Shown here: positions 1 to 10,400 of the stretch, in pieces
How positions within the stretch are numbered: the first letter of the stretch is position 1
Layout: the number at the start of each line of letters is the position of its first letter
Assembly (NCBI GenBank): GCA_947650365.1
Contig: OX393555.1
Span: 80,667,995 to 80,731,994, forward strand
DNA: 64,000 nt
From: Chamaelirium japonicum
Lineage: Eukaryota > Streptophyta > Magnoliopsida > Liliales > Melanthiaceae
Direction: 5' to 3'
Program-made: the position numbers and the translations under genes
Notes under the pieces: model-generated
What the model was told of the DNA's origin: nothing
What the model saw: the letters and a program-made list of their open reading frames with translations, nothing else
Database searches by the model: none

Positions 1-104
1 TTAAATCTCTCTTATAAATAACGTTCATACCTAATCCATATTTAAATCTCTCCTACCTATAATCAATTAAATATAGGTCTTTTTTCTTCCATTTTTGTTC
101 GTTC

Positions 105-247
105 ACCTCAACGTTATAATTAGTTAAATAATAATATATCATAATAATGCTACTATAATTTTTTTAATTAAATTAATCATTATATTAAAACAAAGAGAGA
201 AGAGAATTTAATATGATAATCATAATAACGTTGAGATGATACTATTA
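105..247. repeat. AT-rich foldback (MITE-like) element
   Basis: The left arm carries 'cctcaacgttataat' and the right arm 'ataacgttgagatg' in inverted order, around a core with 'ctataattttttttaatta'-type sequence. The right arm joins directly to a minus-strand internal unit beginning 'aagtggag'. The partner in copy 2 is near 49,905-50,040. The type is the same as the 144-bp element at 10,978-11,121. Confidence 0.6.
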
Positions 248-620
248 AGAAGTGGAGTTTTGGAATTTAGATTCCTTCTTACTTCACACCTATACCCGTG
301 ACCAATGGACTGGAGCAGATCTTCTTCTTTCTTCTCTCTTCGTTTATCTCTCCGTTCTATTCTCTCTTCTTTTATCTCTTCTGTCTTTGTTTCTCTCTTC
401 TTTTTCTTGTGACTGGTTGGCTGGGCTCGACAAGTTCGTACTGATAACGTATTGTGAGATAGGAGGTTACATATTTATTTTAGTTATTTTATTTATTTTA
501 ATTAATATTTTCTAAATAAAATTATATAATTAATTCTCTCAATTAGTAAGCTTATCCTATAAATAGACTGGAGCAGGACTTCTCCTATCTTCTCTCTTCA
601 TTTATAATTTAATTAAAAAA
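246..620 (-). repeat. Minus internal unit with LTR stub
   Basis: Reads as the reverse complement of the TRIM internal segment: 'aagtggagttttgg' block, 'cccgtgaccaatggactggag', long pyrimidine tract, then the primer-binding site at 436-449 and the first bases of an LTR ('attgtgagat'). Bases 466-540 are AT-rich filler. At 541-600 a 'cttatcctataaata' LTR-promoter fragment is fused directly to 'gactggagcaggacttct', so a promoter box abuts internal sequence of opposite sense. Confidence 0.75.
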
Positions 621-1319
621 GTATCATCTCAACGTTATTATGATTATCATAGTAATGTTACTATAATTTTTTTAATTAAATTATTTATTTAATTTTTTAT
701 TAAATAATTAAATAATTTAATTATTAAGTTTAGTAAAATAAATAATTTATTTAATATTAAATAGATGATTAATTTAAATCATATACGAAGAAATATTATA
801 GAAACCCTATTTATTAAATTATTATAGTTTAATTTTTTTAAATTATAGTAACATTACTATAATAATCATTATTTCTTTAATTACTTATTTATTTAAATAT
901 TTATTCAATTTATTAACAAATTAGTTATTCAATAACTAAATAATCTATTTAATATATTTCTTCACTAAATAAATATTTAAATATTTAAATAATTAACTTA
1001 TTATTTAATTAATTAAAAATAAATAATAATTAATAAATTAATTATATAATTAAATCATTATTTCTTTATTTAATAATTAAAACAATTAAATAGTTACCTA
1101 ATTGAATTATTTAATAATATAATAATAATAAATAAATAATATAATAAATTTAATTTAATAACTAGATAATTTAATAATTAAATAAATTAAATATTTTACT
1201 AAAAAATTAATTATTGAAATTATTAAATTAATTTAAATATTAAAAATTAAATAAATAATTAATTTAATTAAAAAAATATAGTAACATTACTTTGATAATC
1301 ATAAAAACGTAAAGATGAC
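621..1319. repeat. AT-rich foldback element, long form (~700 bp)
   Basis: The left arm starts 'gtatcatctcaacgttatta' at 621. The right arm ends with its degenerate complement, 'gataatcataaaaacgtaaa', near 1,300. The core is almost pure A/T with short permuted motifs such as 'aataataaataaat' and 'attaaataactagataat'. The homologue in copy 2 is about 50,320-50,990. There is no open frame. Confidence 0.65.
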
Positions 1320-2096
1320 TGGTCAGCCTTAATTAATGGGAGAGATTCGACGGTGGATAGCGATCTGATAATTAGAGAGAGAAGAAGAGAGAAGAGAGAA
1401 GACATCTTACGCTAGTCCATTCACCACGGGTATAGGTGTGAAGTAAGAAAGATGGCTGTCCACCGTTGGATCTCTCACATGGATTAGGGTTTCCCATAGA
1501 TTGTTTAGGCCCTAAGTAAGCTTACCCTCTAAATAATATATTATCGTTTTAGAGTGGGGCACGTTTGACGGCTCTCTCTTTCTCCCACATCATAATACGT
1601 TATCAGCATGAACATATCGAGCCCAATTGACCAGTCGCAAGAAAACGGAGAGAGAAATGAAGACAGAAGAGCGAGAAGAAGAGATAAGAAAACAAAGAGA
1701 TAAATGAAGAAAGAAGAAGTCCTGCTTCAGTTCATTAGTTACGGGTATAGGTGTGAAGTAAGAAGGAATCTAAATTCTAAAACTCCTCAGAATAGAGAGA
1801 AGAAGAGAGAAGAGAGTAGAGAGATAAATGAAGAGAGAAGAAAGAAGAAGTCTTGCTCCCATCTCACAACACGTTATCAGCATGAATATATTGAGGCTAG
1901 CTGATTAGACACTAGAAAACAGATAGAAAAACAAAAAGAGAAGAGAGAAGAAGTCCTGCTCCAATCCATTAGCCACGGGCATAGGTATGAAGTAGTGTGA
2001 AGTAAGAAGGAGTCTAAATTACATAACTCAACTTCTCAATAAATAATATAGGACCCCTTTAGGGTGAGGCACGTTTGACGACTCTCTCTTTTTTAA
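1316..2096 (+). repeat. Plus TRIM units with inverted U3 pair
   Basis: A minus U3 scrap ('agagattcgacggtggatag', 1,343-1,365) and a plus U3 ('gatggctgtccaccgttgg', about 1,452-1,470) flank one internal piece. A truncated LTR with telo-box follows, ending at 1,597. Primer-binding sites are at 1598-1611 and 1872-1885. The purine tract runs roughly 1,640-1,730 and again 1,795-1,850. Copy 2 (51,600-51,680) has extra LTR sequence that copy 1 lacks before 1872. Confidence 0.75.
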
Positions 2097-2510
2097 TTAT
2101 AAACTTGAAATAATCAATGTTTTTATAAATATTCTTTAGGGTGGGGCACTATTATTTATCTCTACATTCTCTTACTTCGTTTAAATAATTAACTAAATAT
2201 TTAATTATTTAAAAATAAGATAATAATTAAAGAAATAACTAATAAAATAAATTAATAAATTAATTATATAATTAAATCATTATTTCTTTATTTAATTATT
2301 TAAATAATTAAATAGTTATCTAATTTAATTATTTAATAATAAAATAATAATAATAAATAAAATAATAAATTTAATTAAATAATTAGATAATTAAATAAAT
2401 TAATTATTTTAATAAAAACTTAATTATTAAATTATTTAAATTAATTAATAATTAAATAAAATTTTAATTTAATTTAAAAATTTATAGTATCATTAATATG
2501 ATAATCATAA
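2097..2510. repeat. AT-rich segment
   Basis: Starts with 'ttctttagggtggggcac', a lone R-region scrap at about 2,136-2,153. It is then A/T sequence related to 1,000-1,300, ending in the foldback right arm 'gataatcataataacgttga' at 2,500. Partner: 51,900-52,320. Nothing coding is seen. Confidence 0.65.
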
Positions 2511-4545
2511 TAACGTTGAGAAGATACTATTGAGAAGTGGAGTTTTTGAATTTAGATCCTTCTTACTTCATACCTATACCCGTGGCCAATGGACTAGAGC
2601 ATGACTTCTTCTTACTTAGGGCCTAAGCAATCTATGCGAAACCCTAATCCATGGGAAAGATCCGATTGTAGACAATTATCCGATAATTAGAAAGAGAAGA
2701 ACATAGAAGAGAGAATAAGTCCAGCTTCAGTCCATTCGCCATGGGTATAGGTATGAAGTAAGAATAATGACTGTCCACCGTCGGATCTCTCCTATAGATT
2801 AGGGATTCCCATAGATTACTTAGGCCTTAAGTAAGCTTACCCTATAAATAATAAATTATCCCTTTAGGGTGGAGCACGTTTGACGGCTCTTTCTTTCTCC
2901 CATTTCACAACACGTTATCAGTATGAACATATCAAGCCCAGCCGACCAGTCGCAAGAAAATAGAGAAAGAAATGAAGATAGAAGAGAGAGAGAAGAAGAG
3001 AGAAAAGAACAGAGAGATAAATAAAGAGGGAAGAGAAAAGAAGTCCTACTCTAGTTTATTGGCCATGGGTATTGGTGTGAAGTAAGAAGGAATCTAAATT
3101 CCAAAACTCCAAAGAAGAGAGAGAAGAAGAGAGAAGATAACGAAGAGATAAATGAAGAGAGAAAAGAGAAGAAGTCCTGCTCTAGTCCATTGGCCACGGG
3201 TATAAGTATGAAGTAAGAAGGAATCAAAATTCTAAATCTCCACAGAAGAGAGAGAAGAAGAGAGATTAAATAAGGAGTAGGACTAAAAATAATATTAGTT
3301 AAATAATCTCTCCCATTCAGCACGAACATGTCGAGCCCAGCTGTTCAATCACAAAAAAACGGAGAGAGAAACGAAAACAGAAGAGAGAGAAGAACAGAGA
3401 AGAGAACAGAGAGATAAATAAAGAGAGAAGAGAGAAGAAGTCCTGCTCCAGTCCATTCACCACGGGTATAGGTGTGAAGTAAAAAGGAATCTAAATTCCA
3501 AAACTTTAGTTCTCAATAATATAATTAAATCTTTCCATTCTCTTCTCTCTTCTTCTCTCTCTTTTATCTTCTCTTCTCTCTTCATTTTCTTGCGACTGGT
3601 CGGCTGGGCTCGATATGTTCGTACAGATAACGTGTTGTGAGATGGGCGAAAAAGAGAAAAGAACAAAGAGATAAACAAGGAGAGAAGTAAGAAGAAGTCC
3701 TGCTTAGGCCCTAAGTAATCTCCCGTGGATTAGGATTTATCATAGATTGGTTAGGCCCTAAGTAATCTTATCCAATAAATAATATACCTGTGACCTCTCC
3801 AGTCCATTGGCCACGGGTATAGGTGTAAAGTAAAAAGGAATGTAAATTCCAAAACTCCACTTCTTAATATTTATACGACTCATTTAGGGTGGGCATATTT
3901 GATAGCTCTTCCTTTCTCCCATCTCGCAACTTGTTATCAGCATGAACATGTCGAGCTGAGCCGACCAGTCATAAGAAAATGGAGAGAGAAATAAAGACAG
4001 AAGTGGAGTTTTGGAATTTATATTCTTTCTTACTTTATATATATACCCGTGGATAATGGACTGGAGCATGATTTCTTCTTTCTTTTCTCTTCGTTTATCT
4101 CTCTGTTATCTTCTCTCTTCTTTTCTTTCTTCTGTCTTTGTTTTTTTCTCTATTTTTTTGTGACTGGTCAGCTGGGCTCGATATGTTCGTGCTGATAACG
4201 TGTTGTGAGATTAAATAAGTATAATAAATAATAAGATAGTAGAGATCTGATGGGTCGTATAAATATTAAGAAGTGGAGTTTTGAAATTTAGTTTCCTTCT
4301 TACTTCATAACTATACCCATGGTGAATGGACTAGAGTAGGAGTTCTTCTCTCTTCTCTCTTTGTTTATCTCTTCGTTCTCTTCTCTCTTCTTTGAAGAAT
4401 ATACGACCCCTTTAGGATAGGGCACGTTTGACGGCTCTTTTCTCCCATCTCAAAACACGTTATCAGTACGAACATATTGAAGAGAGAAGAAGTTATATAA
4501 TCAATTAAATATTTATTTAATTAGATTCCATGGGGCTCGATATAT
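2511..4545. repeat. Mixed-orientation TRIM units
   Basis: Short units alternate strand. Plus primer-binding sites: 2913-2926, a truncated one at about 3,318, 3932-3945, 4458-4471. Minus sites: 3619-3632 and 4187-4200. Bases 2,650-2,800 repeat the inverted-U3 arrangement seen at 1,343-1,470. Bases 4,201-4,265 are a small AT insert ending '...gagatctgatgggtcgtat'. Copy 2 lacks bases 4,308-4,452 of this stretch, with 'tca' at both edges. Confidence 0.7.
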
Positions 4546-4559
4546 TCGTGCTAATAATG

Positions 4560-4727
4560 TGTTGTGAGATGGGAGAAAGAGAGAGCCGTCAAATGTGCCC
4601 CACCCTTAAAGGGTCGTATATTATTTATAGGGTAAGCTTACTTAGGGCCTAAGCAATATATGGGAAACCCTAATCTACGGGAGAGATCCGATGGTAGGTA
4701 GCCATCCGATCGAACGATCTCATAATA
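4560..4727 (-). repeat. Complete 168-bp LTR
   Basis: On the plus strand it runs from 'tgttgtgagatggga' to 'cgatctcataata', the reverse complement of the consensus LTR (TGTTGTGAGATCG...CCATCTCACAACA). It directly follows the primer-binding-site complement at 4546-4559, as expected for a 5' LTR read on the minus strand. It contains the TATA box complement (4,622-4,629) and an intact telo-box AAACCCTAA (4,665-4,673). The outer flank, 'gttgtaatgtttt', is the reverse complement of the flank outside the plus LTRs, so flank and LTR were copied together. LTR identity is inferred from terminal TG..CA, inverted ends, TATA box and adjacent primer site. Confidence 0.75.
4622..4673 (-). promoter_or_regulatory. 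LTR promoter: telo-box and TATA box
   Basis: In minus-strand order: TTAGGGTTT at 4673-4665, a CTTAGGCCCTAAG palindrome, then TATAAATA at 4629-4622. This is the clearest minus-strand copy of the U3 core. Confidence 0.55.
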
Positions 4728-5260
4728 GTTGTAATGTTTTAATTTTTTTTAAAAAAAAAATTAAATATTTTTCATGTAAAAAATTAGTTTATTTAAATTA
4801 ATTATTTTACTAAAAACTTAATTTATAAATTTTTTAAATTATTAAATAATTTAAACGAAGATAAATAAGAGAGAAGAGAGAAGAAGTCTTGCTCCAGTCC
4901 ATTCACCACGGGTATAGGTGCGAAGTAAAAAGGAATCTAAATTCTAAAACTTCACTTCTCAATAGTATCATCTCAACGTTACTATGATTATAATAGTAAA
5001 TTCTCTTCTCTCTTCATTTTAACTAAATAATTAATTTAATTAAAAAATTATAGTAGCAACACTCCACTTAATTATCATAGTAATAAAATAAAGTGAGAAG
5101 AGAGAAGATAATTAAATATTTAATTATTTAACTATTTAATTTATTAAATAATCAAATTAATTAAATAATAGGAAGTAAAGAAAGAAGATGAAGCACACTC
5201 GAATTTTTTACTTTAAAAATATTTTACATTTTTCTTTAAAAAAATATAAAACATTACAAT
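4728..5260. repeat. AT-rich spacer between two divergent LTRs
   Basis: Lies upstream of both the minus LTR (4560-4727) and the plus LTR (5261-5427). Contains AT-rich sequence, one plus internal fragment (about 4,857-4,960), a foldback arm 'ctcaatagtatcatctcaac' (4,958-4,980), and the conserved pre-LTR flank ending 'aaacattacaat'. Copy 2 keeps the arrangement at 54,176-54,719. Confidence 0.7.
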
Positions 5261-5427
5261 TGTTGTGAGATCGTTCGATCGGATGGCTGTCCACAGTCGA
5301 ACCTCTCCCATGGATTAGGGTTTGTCGTAGATTGCTTAGGCCCTAAGTAAGCTTACCTTATAAATAATATACGACACTTTTAGGGTGGGGCACGCTTGAC
5401 GGCCCTATTTTTCTCCCATCTTACATA
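5261..5427 (+). repeat. Complete LTR (~167 bp)
   Basis: Starts TGTTGTGAGATCG and ends 'cttacata' immediately before the primer-binding site. Carries 'gatcggatggctgtccac' (U3), a telo-box (5,315-5,323), a TATA box (5,359-5,366) and the R/U5 'ttagggtggggcacg' block. The expected terminal 'cacaaca' is decayed to 'tacata'. It forms a divergent pair with the minus LTR 534 bp away. Confidence 0.75.
5315..5366 (+). promoter_or_regulatory. LTR promoter: telo-box and TATA box
   Basis: TTAGGGTTT at 5315-5323 lies 35 bp upstream of TATAAATA at 5359-5366, with the palindrome near 5,334-5,349 between them. Transcription would start about 25-30 bp after the TATA box, in the 'ctttagggtgggg' block. That start is inferred from spacing only. 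Confidence 0.5.
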
Positions 5428-5441
5428 CGTTATCAGCACGA
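5428..5441 (+). other. Primer-binding site, tRNA-Ile(IAU) anticodon-arm type
   Basis: Exact consensus 14-mer CGTTATCAGCACGA directly after the LTR end. It is complementary to bases 27-40 of plant tRNA-Ile(AAU), as I recall that sequence, if wobble base 34 is inosine (read as G). The match stops outside the anticodon arm, which suggests priming by an internal or half tRNA rather than the CCA end. Confidence 0.55.
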
Positions 5442-7132
5442 ACATATCGAGCCCAGCCGACCAGTCGCAAAAAAATGGAGAGAGAAACAAAGACAGAAGA
5501 GAGAGAAGAATATAGAAGATAACGGAGAGATAAATGAAGATAGAAGAGAGAAGAAGTCCCGCTCTAGTCCATTAGCCATGGGTATAAGTACGAAGTAAGA
5601 AGAAATTTAAATTCAAAAACTCTACTTCTATATTTGATTCTCTCTCTGTTTTCTTACGATTGGTCGGCTAGGCTCGATATGTTCATGCTGATAACATGCT
5701 AAGAGATCGGAGAAAGAAAGAAGAGAGTAAAGAGATAAACGAAGAGAGAAGAGAGAAGAAAGAAAAAGTCCTGCTCTTTCTAGTTTAAGATGATTTTCTA
5801 TCTCTTTTCTATCAATACTTATTTATTTTATTTTATACTATAAGAGAAAGAGAGAGAAATAAAGAAAACGGGGAGAGAAACAAAAGATAACGTGTTATAA
5901 GATGGGAGAAAGAGAGAGCCGTCAAATATGCCCTACCCTAAAGGAGTCGTATATTATTTATAGGGTAAGTAGTATGAGATGGGAGAAAGAGAGAGCTATC
6001 AAACGTACCCTACCCTAAAGGGGTCGAATATTATTTATAGGGTAAGCTTACTTAGGGCCTAAGAATTCTATGGGAAACCCTAATCCATGGGAAAAGAGAG
6101 AAGAGAACAGAGAAATTTAATTATATTATTGAGAAGTAAAGTTTTGGAATTTAGATTCCTTCTTAATTAAACAAGATATATTATCAGCACGAACATATCG
6201 AGCCCAGTCGACCAGTTGCAAGAAAACAGAGAGAGAAACAAAGACAGAAGTGGAGTTATGGAATTTGGATTCTACCTTACTTTACACCTATACCCGTAGC
6301 CAATGGACTGGAGCATTACTTCTTCTCTCTTCATTTATCTCTCCGTTCTCTTCTCTCTTCTTCTTTCTCTCCTGTCTTCGTTTTTCTCTCTATTTTCTTG
6401 CGACTGGTCGGCTGGGCTTGACATGTTTGTGCTGATAACGTATTGTGATTTGGGAGAAAGAGATAGAGCCGTCAAATATGCCCTACCCTAAAAGGGTCAT
6501 GTATTATTTATAGGGTATGCTTACTTAGAGCCTAAGCAATGTATGGGAAATCCTAATCCATAGGAGAAGAGAGAAGAGAACGAAGATTTTTAATTATATT
6601 ATTAAGAAGTGGAGTTTTGGAATTCAGATTCCATATTACTTCAAACCTATACCCATGGCTAATGTACTCGAGCAGAACTTCTTCTCTCTTTATTTATCTC
6701 TCTGTTCTCTTCTCTTTTCTTCTCTCTCTTCTATCTTTGTTTCTCTCTCCTTTTTCTTGTGACTAGTCCGCTGGGCTCGATATGTTCATATAGATAACGT
6801 GTTGTGAGATGGGAGAAAGAGAGAGCGTCAAACATGCCCCACCATAAAGGGGTCATTTAAATATTAAGAAGTGGTGTTTTTGAATTTAGATTCATTCTTA
6901 CTTCAAATCTATACCCGTGGCCAATGGACTGGAGCAAGACTTCTTATCTCTTCTATCTTCGTTTATTTCTCCGTTATTTTCTTTCTTCTTCTCTCTCTTT
7001 TGTATTCATTTCTCTCTTCATTTTCTTGTGACTGGTCGGTTGGGCTCGATATGTTCGTGCTGATAACGTATTATGAGATGGGATAAAGAGAGAGTCATCA
7101 AACTTGCCCTACCCTAAAGGGGTCGTATATTA
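5442..7132. repeat. Mixed TRIM units, mostly minus
   Basis: Plus internal to about 5,630. Minus primer sites at 5683, 6427, 6786 and 7055; a plus site at 6179. Bases 5,795-5,890 hold a module with 'ttctatctcttttctat' and an AT run, found otherwise only at 55,230-55,350; its copy there carries a small tandem duplication of 'acggggagagaaa'. The minus LTR starts at 5,893-5,960 and 5,971-6,090 are partial tandem copies. Confidence 0.7.
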
Positions 7133-7437
7133 TTTATAGGGTAAGCTTACTTAGTGCCTAAGAAATCTATGGAAAACCTTAATCCATGGGAGAAGAAAGA
7201 AGAGAACAGAGAGATTTAATTATATTATTAAGAAGTGGAGTTTTGGAATTTAGATTCCTTCTTACTGCATACCTATAACCGTGGCCAATGGACTAGAACC
7301 TGACTTCTTCTCTCTACTATCTTTATTTATCTCTTCATTCTCTTCTTTCTTCTTCTCTCTTTTGTCTTTGTTTCTCTCTCCGTTTTCTTGCGACTGGTCA
7401 CTGGGCTCGACATGTTCGTGCTGATAACGTGTTGTGA
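7133..7437 (-). repeat. 305-bp tract identical to 11,384-11,688
   Basis: Base-for-base identical to the downstream tract at an offset of 4,251, including odd states such as 'ttagtgcctaag', 'cttactgcat', 'ctataaccgtgg' and 'gaacctgac'. It runs from the LTR promoter region (minus) through a whole internal unit to the primer site at 7416-7429. Copy 2 has unrelated unit sequence here (about 56,600-56,680), while 'cttagtgcc' is kept at 60,915, the homologue of 11,402. So 11.4 kb is the likely donor and this site the recipient. Confidence 0.85.
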
Positions 7438-10400
7438 AGTGGATTTAATTATATTATTGAGAAGTGGAGTTTTGGAATTTAGATTTCTTCTTACTTCACA
7501 CCTATACCTGTGGCGAATGGACTGAAGCAGGACTTCTTCTCTCTTCTCTCTTCATTTATCTCTTTGTTCTCTTCTCACTTGTCGTAACATATTATTAGCA
7601 CAAACATGTCGAGCCCAGCCGACCAGTCATAAGAAAACGGAGAGAGAAATAATGACAGAAGTGAGAGAAGAAGAGATAAGAGAACGGAAAGATAAACGAA
7701 GAGAGAAGAGAGAAGAAGTCCTACTCCAGTCCATTAGCTATGGGTATAGGTGTGAAGTAAGAATGAATCTAAATTCCGAAACTCCATAGAAGAGAGAGAA
7801 GAAAAGAGGAGAGAACGGAGAGATAAATAAAGTTAGAATATAAAAGAAGTCCTACTCCAGTCCATTGGCCATGGGTATAGGTATGAAGTAAGAAGGAATC
7901 TAAATTCCAAAACTCCATTTCTATCTTCATTTCTCTCTCCATTTTCTTGTAACTGGTCGGTTGGGCTCGATATTTTTGTGCTGATAATGTGTTATGAGGT
8001 ATGAGAAAGAGAGAGCCATCAAATGTGCCCCTCCCTAAAGAGGTCATATATTATTTGTAGGGTAAGCTTAATTAGGGCCACCGTCGAATCTCTCCCATAG
8101 ATTAGGATTTCCTATAGATTGCTCCAAGTAATCTTACCTTATAAATAATATATGACCCTTTTAGGGTGGGGCACGTTTGACGGCTCTCTCTTTTTTCCAT
8201 CTTATAATAAGTTATCAGTACGAACATATCGAGCCCAGCCGACCAGTCACAAGAAAACGGAGAGAGAAACAAAGACAAAAGTGGAGTTTAGGAATTTATA
8301 TTCCTTCTTATGTCACACCTATACCTGTGGCCAATGGACTAGAGTAGGACTTCTTCTCTCTTTATTTATCTCTCCATTCTATTCTCTCTTCTTATTTCTC
8401 TTATGTGGAGTTTTGAAATTTAGATTCTTTATTACTTTACAGCTATACGCGTAGCCAATGGACTGGAGCAGGACTTCTTATATCTTCTCTCTTTGTTTAT
8501 CTCTCTGTTATCTTCTTTCTCTTCTTTCATCTTTTCTCTCTCTGTTTTCTTATGATTGGTCGGTTAGGTTCGACATGTTCATGTTGATAATGTGTTGTGA
8601 GAAGAGAGAAGAGAACAGAGAGACAAATAACAAAGAGAGAAGAGAGAAGAAGTCCTGTTCCAGTCCATTTTCCACAGGTATAGGTGTGAATTAAGAAAGA
8701 TTCTAAATTCCAAAACTCCACTTCTTAATAATATAATTAAATCCCTTCGTTCTTTTTTCTCTTTGTCTATGGATTAGGGTTTCTCATAGATTGCTTAGGC
8801 CCTAAGTAAGCTTTTCCTATAAATAATATACGACCCCTTTAGGGTGGGGCACGTTTGACGGCTCTCTCTTTCTCCCACCTCACAGCATATTATCACTACG
8901 AATATATCGAGCCTAGCTGACCAGTCGCAAGAAAATAGTAAGAGAAATAAAGATAGAAGTGGAGTTTTGGTATTTATATTCCTTCTTACTCCACATTTAT
9001 ACCCGTGGCTAATGTACTGGAGTAGGACAACTTCTCTCTTCTCTCTTCATTTATCCCTCTGTTTGCTTCTCGCTTCTTATATCTCTTTTGTCTTCATTAA
9101 ACTCCACTTCTTCTCTATATTAACGGATAGAGAAACGAAGACAAAAGAGAAAGAAAAAGAGAGAAGAAAATGGAGAGATAAACAAAGAGAGAAGAAGTCC
9201 TGCTCCAGTCCATTGGCCACTGGTATAGGTGTGAAGTTCTTTATTTTCTCTTTATTTATCTCTCTATTCTCTTCTTGCTTCTTATCTCTCTTCTGTCTTC
9301 GTTAAAGTCCCCTTCTTCTGTAAATAAACGGATAAAGAAAAGTAGACAGAAGTAAGAGAAGAAGAGAAAAGAGAACGGAGAGATAAACGAAGAGAGAAGA
9401 GTGAAAAAGTCCTGCTCTAGTTAATTGGCTACAGGTATATGTGTGAAGTAAGAAGGAATTTAAATTCCAAAACTCCACTTCTGTCTTCGTTTCTGTTTCT
9501 GTTTTCTTGCGACTGGTCAGCTGGGCTCGATATGTTCGTGCTGATAAAGTATTATGAGATGGGAGAAAGGAAGAGCTATCAAACGTGCCCCACCATAAAG
9601 GGGTCATATGTTATTTATATAGTAAGGTTACTTAGGTCCTAAGCAATCTATGGAAAACCCCAATCCATGGGAGAAGAGAGAAGAGAATAGAGAGATTTAA
9701 TTACATTATTTAGAAGTGGAGTTTTGAAATTTAGATTCCTTCTTACTTCACATCTATACCCGTGGCGAATGGACTAGAGTAATATTTCTTCTCTCTTCTT
9801 TCTTCGTTTATCTCTCCTTTCTCTTCTTTCTTCTTTTTTTTTCTCACAACTCGTTATCAGCATGAACATATCGAGCCTAGCCGGCCAGTCACAAGAAACT
9901 GAAGAGAGAAACAAAGACAGAAGAGAGGGAAGAAAAGAGAAGAGAATGGAAAGAAAAATAATTTAAATAATATATTTAAATAATTTAGTTAAATTCTAAA
10001 TAGTGGTTGGCTGGGCTTGATATGTTCATGCTGATAACGTGTTGTGAGTAAAGAGAAGAAGAGAGAAGAGAATGGAGAGATAATGAAGAAAGAAGAGAGA
10101 AGAAGTTCTGCTCCTGTCCATTATCCTCGGGCATAGGTGTTAAGTAAGAAGAAATCTAAAACTCCACTTCTCAATAATATAATTAAATCTCTCCATTCTC
10201 TTCTCTCTTCTCCCATGGACTAGGGTTTCTCATAGATTACTTAGGCCCTAAGTAACCCTATAAATAATATACGATCCCTTTAGGGTGGGGCACATTTGAC
10301 GGCTCTCTCAGTCTCCCATCTCATAATACGTTATCAGCACGAACATGTCGAGCCCAGTCGACTAGTCGTAAGAAAAACAGAGAGACAAATGAAGATGAAA

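Noticed and set aside
5315-5323. Interstitial telomere array
   Set aside because: TTAGGGTTT occurs singly at a fixed place in each LTR and is not tandem, so it is a telo-box, not telomeric DNA.
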